From positions 3,089,003 to 3,153,002 of the forward strand of contig NC_060974.1 of NCBI RefSeq assembly GCF_910589235.1: DNA of 64,000 nucleotides, given 5' to 3'. Shown piece after piece: positions 1 through 11,031 of this stretch; the stretch's first letter is position 1, and every line of letters begins with the position of its first letter. The position numbers and the translations under genes were made by a program. The stretch is from Vespa crabro. Its lineage: Eukaryota; Arthropoda; Insecta; Hymenoptera; Vespidae. The notes under the pieces were generated by a model. The model searched no databases and was not told where the DNA came from. It saw only the letters and a program-made list of their open reading frames with translations.

Positions 1-249
1 CCCTACACTCTAATAATGCAGCAAGTTGTGTGTATGTGCGCATGCGTCCTCGTAGCGCGTTAGTATTTTGTTTCTTTTTTTTCCTTTCGTTTTCTCTTCA
101 TTTTGCATTTTGCATTTTGCATTTTGCATTTTCTCTCCTTTTCTCGCATAAGATTTCTTCTATACACGTTTTCATCTTCGTTTTCTCTCCATCTTTTTCT
201 TCTCTAATATCCTCCATGTATATATTTTATATATGCATATATATATCTA

Positions 250-250
<1 letters not shown>

Positions 251-292
<42 letters not shown>
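251..292. repeat. (TA)n microsatellite
   Basis: About 20 uninterrupted TA dinucleotides, followed at 355-400 by TACA and CA units. The short open frames that cross it have only Tyr/Ile-rich content from the repeat and are not genes. Confidence 0.9.
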
Positions 293-300
<8 letters not shown>

Positions 301-1041
301 TATATATATGCACGCGTGTAACACGTATCACATATATGCACACATGCATGCACGCACATACATACATACATACATACACACACACACGCACGCACACACA
401 CATATACGTGTATAGCGCGTGACGCACAATTTTCAAAATGAGGAACATATTTCCGTGATAAGTAGTAACAATTTTTCATCGTTTATTATCCTGTTTGCAG
501 GATGATCACGAAGTTCTTTTTAAGAGCGGTTCTATCTTCTTTCCTTTTCCTCCTCCCCCAACTCCTCCCCATCCGTTTATCTTTATCCTTTTTTATTTTT
601 CAATTTTGTTTTATTTCTTATTATTTTGTAAATGCTCTCGATGTCTGGAAACTTTATATTATCAACGGAGATCTTTCGTTAGTGTTTCAATTTCCTTTTT
701 TTCTTTTTTTGTTTTCTAAATCATTTGATATCATCGATCTGCGAACGATATCAATAATATTCTCTTATCGAAATCGTGAGGATCTCTCACAAACGAGAAC
801 TCGAGATATATTTAATTCGATATTTCTATATTTTCCAAAGTGTTGCGAAACCGTCTGATTTTTCTATTTTTTTTTCTTTTCTTTTCTTTTCCTATTTTTT
901 CTTTTTTTTTTTTACGATCTCCTTTTAATACTCCCCGCTCTATTTTCTTTTACATATATACGAATACCATTATACATATAGCACGACGATTAAAAATAAT
1001 TTCAGACAATTTTTAACGTAAGTCGTAGAAACAATAATTAT

Positions 1042-1050
<9 letters not shown>

Positions 1051-1112
<62 letters not shown>
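1051..1112. repeat. (TAA)n microsatellite
   Basis: A nearly perfect run of TAA trinucleotides with one interruption near 1086, embedded in AT-rich non-coding DNA. Confidence 0.9.
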
Positions 1113-1494
1113 TGTTGCAATAATTAAAGGTAATAATTGTTGAGTGTGTATATAAGTCAATAATACACCTTAGAGATTTGTTGTTGTTCAATTTGTAGAA
1201 TTATATAGAGTAATAAAAGAGTTAAGAGATTTAAATCACATTTATAGTCTTCACTTGCGACAAGTAATGAAAATAATATAATTAAAATCTATGTACTCGT
1301 TAATTAATCTATCTGTAATAGTTGGACCATGATAGTCTCTCTTTCATATGTTTGTTTGTTATTTTCTTTTCTTTTTTTCAGTGTACAATGATTAATATTT
1401 TTATAGTTGAACGCAACAAAGTATAAACGGAAGTATATCGAACAAAAACTGAAAAATTTATTTATATTCCCTTGTCTCTCGAAATAATTGTATG

Positions 1495-1530
<36 letters not shown>

Positions 1531-2973
1531 TATGTATGTATGTATGTATATATGTATATATGTACGTAAAGGAGCCCCGTACTTTATTAAAATATGTTGG
1601 AAGTTATTACGCTGAATAAAAGCGATCATTGCTGAAGCGATATACAGAACCTATTATCTCAGGTGCAAGAGATGTTCAATTCAATTAATGGTAATTGCCT
1701 AACCGCTAACAGTGTCAATATAGGGTAAGTTTTTTTTTTTTCAATATTATCATTATTATTATTCCTCTTTCCTTTTTTTTGTTTGTTGGTTTGTTTGTTT
1801 AACAATATGTATGTAAGCAAAAATTTATCAATTACGTAGAAGAATGACTATATAATTCTATACATATTTAGGATAATAAGACCTTTGAGATTGTAAAAAT
1901 CATCAAAAAATCTATCACAATTACCATCCACGTAACAATGAATTCTCTTTCGTTCTCTTTGTGTATGTTTTCTTTTTATTTATTCTTTCTTTTCTTCTTC
2001 TTCTTTCTTTTTTTTTAATCCTTTTTCTTTTCTCACATTTCTTTGTTTTTTCTTTTTTTTCCTTTTTTTTTTTTATTTATTTATCATTATTATTGTATGT
2101 GTAATTCAAACATCAAGGCAAATAAGGGGTAAATTTTAACAGTGGCCTAAATTAGCCAAGTAGTCTTCCACAGATAAAAGTATGTAAATAGAGTAAATCT
2201 ATACTAAAATATTCAAATATATATAAGGTGTGAGCATAATATATAATAATTTTTTGTGAGGTAAAAGATCCTCTCTCATGTTTGTAATGGTCATCCATTC
2301 GTGTTACGCTATATATGAATTGTTAAAATCACTGGCAAAAAATTTGCAACATATCTTTCTTATTTTGAATATCTCCCCACTTTCTTTACTTTTTTTCTTC
2401 TTCTTTTCATATTTAATATACCATATTTGAGGCAATTGATGACATCATTAACACGTATTATCTGTCATTGTATACAACATTGTATACAATATCAAAATAC
2501 AATGCAACAATGCCAATCGCTCTCTCATTGGTATTTCTAATTTATATTTACCTAGCAACAACATCAGAGACTCTTTAAGGACACAACTTATCCTGAAGAT
2601 ACTATTATCACAGGCATTATTTATATAACTCTGCTAACCACGACTATTAAATATATCAGAATTAGTTTGATGTATATAATATGTAGCATTGTTTTATGCA
2701 TATTTAATGTGTTTATGTGTAAGTGTATGTGTGTGTATGTGTATGTGTATGTGTATGAAAAACTTCTAAAGATACCAGAGACGATTTTACGGCTGATCAA
2801 TGGGCACGCTAAACGTCTATGTTTTTTTTATATTTTCCTATATTATATATATATGTTTTCCGTCTGTCTATTGGTATATATTAACTGTCTCTTTTTATCT
2901 TGTCTATGTGTATGTATGTGTGGGTGTATGTAAGTATAATACGTGCGCGTGTATATGCCGCGTACCAACTATA

Positions 2974-3085
2974 TTCGCATATATATGTGTGCACATATAT
3001 ATATATTATATATATATATTAAATATATATATATATATTCGCACATGTATGTGTGCACATATATATATTATATATATATATTAAA
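2974..3085. repeat. Tandem duplication, 64-bp period
   Basis: The landmark TTCGCA followed by GTGTGCACATATAT and then an ATTATA...TTAAA block occurs twice, with TTCGCA at 2974 and again at 3038. The copies differ by a few bases and TA units. It is a local minisatellite-like duplication in non-coding DNA. Confidence 0.75.
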
Positions 3086-3441
3086 CGTACACACGCATAC
3101 ATGTTTTTTTGTCAAGATTTTGCGCATGTATATGTATATGTGTATATATTTATACATATATACACATACACACATATATATATATATATATATATAGGCT
3201 TCGTGCAATCCACTACATATATCGACATCTTACACGCAAACGTTTAAGAGTAATAGTTTTTCTTCATGTGATACTTGTCTTTCCAATTTTCCCTACACAA
3301 GTTATTTACTTTATAGTAGCAATCCATTAGGTGGTTTGGGGAGGGCACGTGAGTAGGGGATGGGAGTAATAGCGCTGATAACTTTTAGTGTGTGCAAACG
3401 TTATCTATAAGAAAGCTATATATTCAAGTATAAATATATAC

Positions 3442-3445
<4 letters not shown>

Positions 3446-3488
<43 letters not shown>
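3446..3488. repeat. (TA)n microsatellite
   Basis: A run of about 20 TA units in non-coding DNA. Confidence 0.9.
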
Positions 3489-3494
<6 letters not shown>

Positions 3495-4052
3495 GAATGT
3501 GCTACGTATGATTTGGTTTTGGCAAAAAATAATATTTGTAAACAAATATTATTGTAGACAATATAATAACATGGTGTGTGTAGCGATCTGCCAAATATTT
3601 AATATACATGCTGTATACACATATGTAGCATTTTTAGTTCAATCAAATCTTAAGGCTGATCATGTAAACAACCCTAAAAAATATGTGTATTTCTATATAT
3701 GTATGCGCTTTTATGTGGAATTTCTCTTTTACGTGGATCTCATATTGTATGTACATAAATAGAAGTTGTTTAGCAAACTGTACGTTAGTTACTTTTTTCT
3801 TTCTTTTTTCTTTTTTTTTTCCTTTTTTTCTTTTTTTTTTTTTTTTACATAGGTAAAGAGTATCGCTCTTATGTGATACCGTTGGTATATTTTACTTATA
3901 CGAACCTTGTATTTAATAATACATTACACAGAATCATTTTCACGTATTGTATAATAGGAAAATGATATTCTCTGTAACTTCATAACAAATACATATACAT
4001 GTTAATGGATGCAATCGTTCGTTAGCACCACAAACCAGTAATTCATATACGC

Positions 4053-4091
<39 letters not shown>

Positions 4092-4118
4092 CATATATAT
4101 ATACACACATATATATAA

Positions 4119-4149
<31 letters not shown>

Positions 4150-4902
4150 CGCACGTAGGCGCATACACATATATTTGTACTTTATATATATTCATATAAA
4201 ATACAAATAAATAAAAAAAATATATATATATATGCGTATGTGTATTTTTGTGTGTATATAGTATTATATTAATGACTGATATATATGACTCATATTATGA
4301 TAAATGTCATATATTTCTGTGAGAGATGGACCATAATAAAGCATCCTGAGTAAATATTGTATAACCATTATGTACCTCACCTAATTTTAACAATGCACAA
4401 ATGGAATCTACTCAAGTGGCAAGTCTAAATAGTTATCTTCACTTTTTACGCTTTAAAATATGTTCTGCAAGATGTTCTTTTTTCTTTTAATTTTTTTTTT
4501 TTTCCATTTTTTTTTCTTCCCCCCCTTTTCTTGTCTTCTTATAAGTAACTAAATTGTTTGATTTTCAACGTACCATAAGTTAATTTTTGTCGACACATTA
4601 ACTTTATATAACGCATTCTTAACAATCGTGACACAAACACGCAGGATACGTGATTGATAGTATTTGCAAAATCTCGTCTTTAATTCGTAGCCCAAGAGTT
4701 TTTCCTTAAATTTGCGACTCTGAGACTTAATACGTTACGATATGAGAGAAGCAGGAGAATACTATGAACTACTATCTCTGAAGCATGCAATATCTTTTTC
4801 GTCGGTTCATTAAGCACAGAAACTTTGATGCTCACAAGGAGATGTATAATCTGCACATGTCATTTTTCATTTATCTACAAACTTATAAATGTCAAAAGAA
4901 AA

Positions 4903-4955
4903 AGAAAGAGAGAGAGAGATAGAGAGAAAGAGAGAGAGATAGAGAGAGAGAGAAA
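4903..4955. repeat. (GA)n-rich simple repeat
   Basis: Purine tract of GA and GAGAGATA units on the + strand. It is followed at 4965-4985 by AAAAC units and at about 5010-5092 by a long (TA)n run. Confidence 0.85.
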
Positions 4956-5003
4956 AACAAAACAAAACAAAACCTACGAGAACAGTCTAATATATCCCCG
5001 TAT

Positions 5004-5009
<6 letters not shown>

Positions 5010-5073
<64 letters not shown>

Positions 5074-5092
5074 CATATATATATATATATAC
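5010..5092. repeat. (TA)n microsatellite
   Basis: One of the longest TA runs of the window, about 30 units, followed by a short imperfect extension. Confidence 0.9.
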
Positions 5093-5797
5093 ATTCCTTG
5101 AGATACTTTGATCTAAATAAAAGACAAAAAAAGCCTTTTCATCGGATTAATCAAACCTAAGACCAAGAGAGTAGCGCCTTATTTCAAGCACAAATCCTAA
5201 ATCGTGACAGTGCTCATAGTAGGAGACTAGAATTTGATTTGTAAACACACTTAAAATACTGACGTGTCAAAAACTATGGTACAACGACCTATTTTGACGA
5301 AAGGCCATTGTAAAATTGCTTCTCTACTAAAGCAACTTCGATTGATTGACTTCGGTCAGCGCAACACACTGCATCGTTATTATTTTTGCTTTTTTTTTTT
5401 TTCTTTTTCTTTTCTTTTTTTTCTTTTTTCTTTTTCTTTTGTTTGTTTTCCTTTAACATGTTTTTGCTTAATTATATAATTTACTCTGGCAGTTTACCAA
5501 ATGCAACTTGCTACATTACTATGATATCGATTGGTCGGAAATTATACATTTACCTTTTTCTCCTTTCAATGTTGGTACTTTCATAGAAGAGGGACGCATT
5601 ATACTTTTTACAACTATTAAAGCTGCATGCTGCACTTGTTTCTATTGCTTTGATAGGCCCAATATTTAAATAGTTTAGTATCTTGGGCATGCCTTTTTTT
5701 TTTTTTCTTTACTTATCCTTCGTTGAAAACAGAGCAGTTCCAATAGAAGCTCCCTTATTGAAGAAAGTAGTGATATTATTATATTTCTTTTCTCACT

Positions 5798-8700
5798 TCA
5801 TACTATGTAAAGAGTGTTCAGCACAAGGACATGATGATTGTTTTTAGCAAGCGTTACTATGTATCCTTCCGAGGTTATTTTCAGGCCACAACATCGAGAT
5901 ACCTATATCAGACAGTTTTATTTTATAATAAAAAAATATTGACTGACTAACCCAATCAATTTTTGTTCAATACATGTTTTATAGAGTATATGACGCAAAC
6001 AAAAAAAAAAATATATATATATATATCTGCAAAAGCATGTTTTTTTAATTATTAGTATAATCTTACCTTAACATATGGACACTCGAATTCCGAAATTAAA
6101 GAACCGTCCCTTGAAAAGACAGCTACATGGAATCGATTACCATGTGAATCTCCAATCAAAACATCTCCAGCATCACTAATATCAATCCCATTTGGAAAGT
6201 TTGTTATATTCTCGCAGCCAATACGACGCAAGAATTTTCCATCCTCGTTAAATACAACAACGCAATGACCTTTGAAATCGCAAACAAAATATTCTTTTCC
6301 TATGAAAGATATAATGAGATATTAATCAAATGTTTAACACGGATTATTTTATCTTTACATAATAAAAAATTATATTTGTAATAGTGCATTTACCACTAAT
6401 AGCAATATCACTTGGTTCTCTCATGTAATCGCTACAATCGAACCACCTAAGGAGGGCACCTGTATCACTGATGACAAATACAGTCGGTGATACACTATCG
6501 ACTGCTACAATCTGACCTTGACCCGTAACAGCTAAACCAGCTACAATGTCGATGTAACGAATGGCAATCTTTTTTATAAAATGGCCGTTTTTAGTAAATA
6601 TTTGCATCCTAGATCTTTCATTTCCACGGTCGCATACAACAAATTTTCCACTATTTCGCATAACTGCTACTTTTCTTGGATACCACAACTGACCTTCTTC
6701 TTTACCAGGGACACCAAATTGAAATTTGAATGTACCAGTCTTCTCAAAAATCTATCATATGAAAATGGATACACAATGTCATTTTACATTATAAATAATA
6801 TCTAACTTTATATTCTTCTTTATATACCTGTATCCTGTGATTATTAGTGTCCGCAACTATAATATCTTCGTCTGTACCCAAACAAAATCCATGAGGTGAA
6901 TTAAATTGTCCTTTACTAGGACCTAACTGGCCAAATTTACTTCGAATTTGCATTGGAGTTAATTTTGCATTATTAGAACGTGGATGTGCATAGTTTCCAT
7001 TTCCTGCACCAGTTACATTGGCAACTGGATTACCTACTACCACAGGCATATTATGCATTGTATCACCTATAAGATCATCTGAAATACAAATATATATATA
7101 TGTATAGATATATAGATAGTTGTAAATATTTTAATTATATAAATTATAATCGCTATAACGAAACATGTTAACATTATGTTATGTTTATCACAGAGGAATA
7201 AAAATTAATTTATATTACCAGCACCCTGTGAGAGTATAGGAGATGTGGAGGATGAAAGTGATTGAAAACCACCATTTAAAAGACTGTTGGCAGTTAAAGT
7301 GCTCAAGTTAGGCGCATCAATAATACCAGGGGAAGGCCCACGTCCTAATACCAAACCTCCACTACCATTAATTGCTGCATTTCCTAAATCTGTAGACATT
7401 TAAATTTAATATAATACAATTTATTAGACAAATATATTTATATAAGGAAATGATTAATGATAAATAATAGAAGTTATTATTCTTTCCTCACCTTGATTGG
7501 CAAGAGTATTTCCTAATTTTGCAAGAGCTTGCAAATTATTAATGGCATGATTCGTAGAGTTTAAATCTCCAGCAAATAAATCTGCTAGTGCGAAGGAAGG
7601 AGTGGGACTTGAATTAGAGCTAGGTCCAATTACACCAGTATCACTAACAATTTCTACCTTTTCGGCTAAACTAGCTAATTGTTGTAAATTATATTCTTGA
7701 ATACTGGTCAAACCATGAATAGGGCCTGGTGGAAGAGAAACAGGTGGTGGTGGTGGTGGAATATTTTGAGGACTAGATGTAGGTGGAATAACAAACGTAG
7801 GTTCACCTTCAAACGAGGATTGCATAGAGGCAGGAAGTGAAATAGGAGAACTTGTACTAATCGTACTGGGACAACTTATTGAAGTATGAACGATTTGTTG
7901 AGTAGAGGAAACACCTGGCATGCTTGACTTTATTTCTGGAAGAATTTTTGTTATTGGTGTACTCTCTGTATGAAATTTACCAAACACCTCCTGGAGAAAA
8001 AAAAAAAAAGAAAAAGAAAAAAAACAAAAAACAAAAAAAATATATTATCTTGACGTTAGAATAAAGACATGAAATATATAATAACTTTTCAAGTACCTTT
8101 ACAGTTTTTTCAAATTGACTATAATCTGTCTGGAACTCTATACAAAATGTTATGTTAGGACTCGGGGTATTTTTTATTAAATGTAATAATTGCGCCCCTA
8201 CTATACGGCGAAGAGCTAATATTTCCACGGTATCTCCATGTTCCAAAAGCCTAGATGTAAAGCGGCAAGCATCATCTATTTTTTCTGCAGTTTTTGCAAC
8301 GCTATCAAAAACAGATTTTCTAAAATACACAGATACAAACTTCGTATTTTTGATTGATTTAAAATAATTATAATTAAACCTACTTATGGAAGGTATCCAT
8401 TATTTCAAGCTCTCTCTCTGAATGTAGTTTTTCAAGTTCCTCTAAAGCATTGTCTCGATATTTCTCTAATATAGCTTTGTAACTTTGGAAAGTTTCTATT
8501 ATTAAATCCTTTGCTTGATCACGTTGCATTTGCAATTCACTAAGTGCATTTTCTAACTGCGTTGTAACTTGATCGCAATCCTTAATTTTTGCTTTACTTT
8601 CAGACATTAAACTCAATAATTCTTCCTTCTCGCGTGGTTCTGCATCAGCTAATCTCTCATAATGATGATCTGGTGCTTTGTGCTCAACAAGAAGACATTC

Positions 8701-9531
8701 ATTACAGATGGGTTCCTATTAAAAAATGAAATAACTTGAATGATAATAATTCTATCATTATTTGAATAGAAAAATTGTATCAAAAGTGTATATATATATG
8801 TATGTGTGTGTGTGTGTATGTGTGTATTAGAAATAGGAAAACTCATTTACCTGACACGTATAGCAATAAAATTTCATATTTTCGGCAGGATGATATTCAC
8901 AAAAAATAGGTTTATGTATTGGAATAGTTTCATTTGATTTCTTCAAATCCTCAAATGCAATGACTTTATGACTTTCAAAGCAGCGCATGAATTGATGTGC
9001 CGTATTACAATTCGGACAGAGAAAATTGGCACAATCTGAGCAACGTGCGACTGCATTTTCTTTAGCCTTGCAAGAGGTACAGAGCACTGCCATATTTTCA
9101 ATCGCAAACATGTCAAGTATATTAGTTAGTACATAATCACAAGTGAGAGATGCGGCGCCTTTAGAACTAACGGAAGTTTCTTGATGGCATAAGGGACACT
9201 CTAGTATAGATTCCACCTTTGAATCTCCAGCTCCGTCCATAAGAAGCTTATCCAGACAACCTTCGCAAAATACATGGAGACAAGATAGTACCCGTGGTGA
9301 GCACAATTTGCTCATGCACAAAGTGCATTGTTGATCTCCTATTTTGCCATTATTACAGGTTATCTCTTCGAGTGCATCACCAGAACTGCTACTATTGTTA
9401 TAACCTGTAACGGTATTAACACTACGTTCACCGAATAAATCCCCACTATCGAGTTCTTCTTTTCCAGTAATACCAGCAGTGGCTGGTACCGAAGCTGTTC
9501 CCGAGGGAACAGCTATCGTGGATGATGCCAT
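5798..9531 (-). CDS. mei-P26: TRIM-NHL RNA-binding protein, mei-P26-like (RING, two B-boxes, coiled coil, NHL)
   Basis: Nine coding exons (5'->3'): 9531-8851, 8715-8384, 8319-8097, 7990-7492, 7389-7219, 7078-6828, 6751-6394, 6299-6067, 5902-5798; 950 aa. RING finger at residues 69-115 (CxxC, CLHVFC, CPLC), B-box 1 about 151-189, B-box 2 about 211-248, then a Glu/Lys/Leu coiled coil to about 350. A low-complexity Ser/Pro/Asn linker leads to the NHL propeller from about residue 678 to the end. The NHL part carries signatures such as IIVADTNNHRIQVY, FDCSDYMREPSDIAI and NITNFPNGIDISD, which fit mei-P26 better than brat, and a RING is absent from Drosophila brat. Family members bind mRNA 3' UTRs through the NHL face and repress translation in germline and stem-cell differentiation. 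I chose the ATG before ASSTIAVPSG; an in-frame ATG at 9615 would add 28 basic residues. The short last exon was found by eye and keeps frame. The orthology call is an inference. Confidence 0.88.
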
Positions 9532-11031
9532 CCTATACTTCGTCGAACTTTTAATGTTATCTATTGTTCTTTCGATTTTCTTTTTAATCGTTCGCTCAGA
9601 CGATTTATATCTCATAAAGCAAGTAAATAATTCACGAGTTTCTTTATATATTCTTTTGTTAACAAGTTTTGGGCGTTTAAAATCGTTTAACGTTACGACC
9701 CTTTTTTTAAGATTTTCTTAAACGTTATATAGTAGAGCTACAAAAATAGTATCGCAAAATCTAAATCATAAGATGTAATTTCTGAAATATTCCGTCATCG
9801 ATCGGCAAAAACAAAACACTTCGTCGCCATAGGCGTCACGATGACATAAACAACGTAAGCTGCACCGGAGACTCAACCGTAGTGCGCACTGAAAAAATCG
9901 AATAACGTCCGTGCTGATGTGTGCGGATAACGATTTCTTGTCAATAATTTTTGGTCCACGATCACCCAAATTTTTCGTCGATGTTATTTTTAATAAGAAA
10001 TATTTAAATACTCTAAGAGACACGCCCCTTGAATTTCTCTAATTTATCCTTATTATTTATACTATACACCTTTACACTTCACTCATTCACTTTATGATAC
10101 CCAGTATAGAGCATATTATCTCGTGTCAAGTTTTCAATAGATTCAACTTATTAGAGCGTCACGTATCAAGAATACATATAAACATTATTGAATATAACGT
10201 TTTACACTTCCTTATCTTCCACGCCAATTATTATATTTTCCAAAGTTATATATGATTAAAGCGTAAATATTTCCAACTATTTTATACGTGGAACAAACGA
10301 ACAAATCATTCGAACCGAGAGGAGATCACCTCCTGAGTGTAGGAGGACTAGAAATAATTGATACGTTGATGGGAAACTCCTACCAAATCATTCCTTTAAC
10401 GTTACTTCGTCATTTTTTACAAAGTGATATTCTCATTGGCTGAAGTACAAATACTCGACCAATCAAAATAGAGTATACATCGAATAGACAATAAGGCGAA
10501 TTCTATTCGTCCAATCACGTTCGAAAGATGTTTTAATCAAATGTAGTTATGTGCAGTTATGTGTTTATTGATGCGTATGTCAACATTTTAAAAAAATTGC
10601 GATTTACGTTTTTTAATAGATATACGTTCTCTAATCTTTATAAATTATTCAACTTGTAATTTTCAATCTTATTAGTAATAAGCCATACATCAATATAAAG
10701 AAAAATCAATGATTAAATTACATAATTTTTTCTCTTCGCGTTAATTCTATTCAAAAAATTATCCAAACCACTCTCTATTGTATCGTTCCATTTTAAACCT
10801 ATCGCGGTATTTTTCAAAATAGAAATCATATTAAATATGATTTATATAAAATTAAAAGTATCCTTAAGAAAATGTTCCGATTTAAAGTTAAATAATAATT
10901 ATCATATACTTAACCTATTGTATATATAATAAATAAATCCCATTTGTAAGCTAATAACATATTTGTTTTTATTAAGGATTTACGATCAAAAAGTGTATTT
11001 ATGTTGTATATTCTAAAATATCTCTATCATT
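9532..11031. other. 5' flank of the mei-P26-like gene and spacer to the zinc-finger gene
   Basis: No coding exon is visible. The part up to about 10,500 is less AT-rich than the surroundings and probably holds the promoter and 5' UTR of the mei-P26-like gene, perhaps with a non-coding first exon. A small inverted repeat, AGGAG-ATCAC-CTCCT, lies near 10,320-10,335. The part from 10,560 to 11,031 is AT-rich and is presumably 3' UTR of the zinc-finger gene. Confidence 0.4.

Larger units (their letters stand above)
1..5797. other. Gene-free, repeat-rich region downstream of the mei-P26-like gene
   Basis: No exon with a recognisable protein or matched splice sites was found on either strand. The stretch holds long T-rich tracts on the + strand, many (TA)n runs, a (TAA)n run at about 1051-1112, (TGTATG)n near 2727-2757, a (GA)n run at about 4903-4955 and a 64-bp tandem duplication near 2974-3085. 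The mei-P26-like stop codon lies at 5798-5800 on the minus strand, so at least the right part should be its 3' UTR. Where that UTR ends cannot be judged from sequence alone. Confidence 0.6.

Noticed and set aside
30..479. Overlapping open frames on both strands rich in Tyr, Ile and His
   Set aside because: They arise from (TA)n, (CA)n and TACA repeats, have no splice signals and no recognisable protein content.
502..858. 118-codon frame
   Set aside because: Phe/Leu/Ser composition follows T-rich DNA; it starts after low-complexity sequence and shows no homology or exon signals.
5798..9531. Identification of the TRIM-NHL gene as brat
   Set aside because: The NHL segments (FDCSDYMREPSDIAI, NITNFPNGIDISD) and the presence of a RING finger fit mei-P26 better. 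A brat assignment cannot be fully excluded without a tree.
9532..9615. Upstream in-frame ATG of the mei-P26-like gene at 9615
   Set aside because: It would add a 28-residue Lys/Arg/Ser-rich segment without family resemblance, so I kept the start at 9531.
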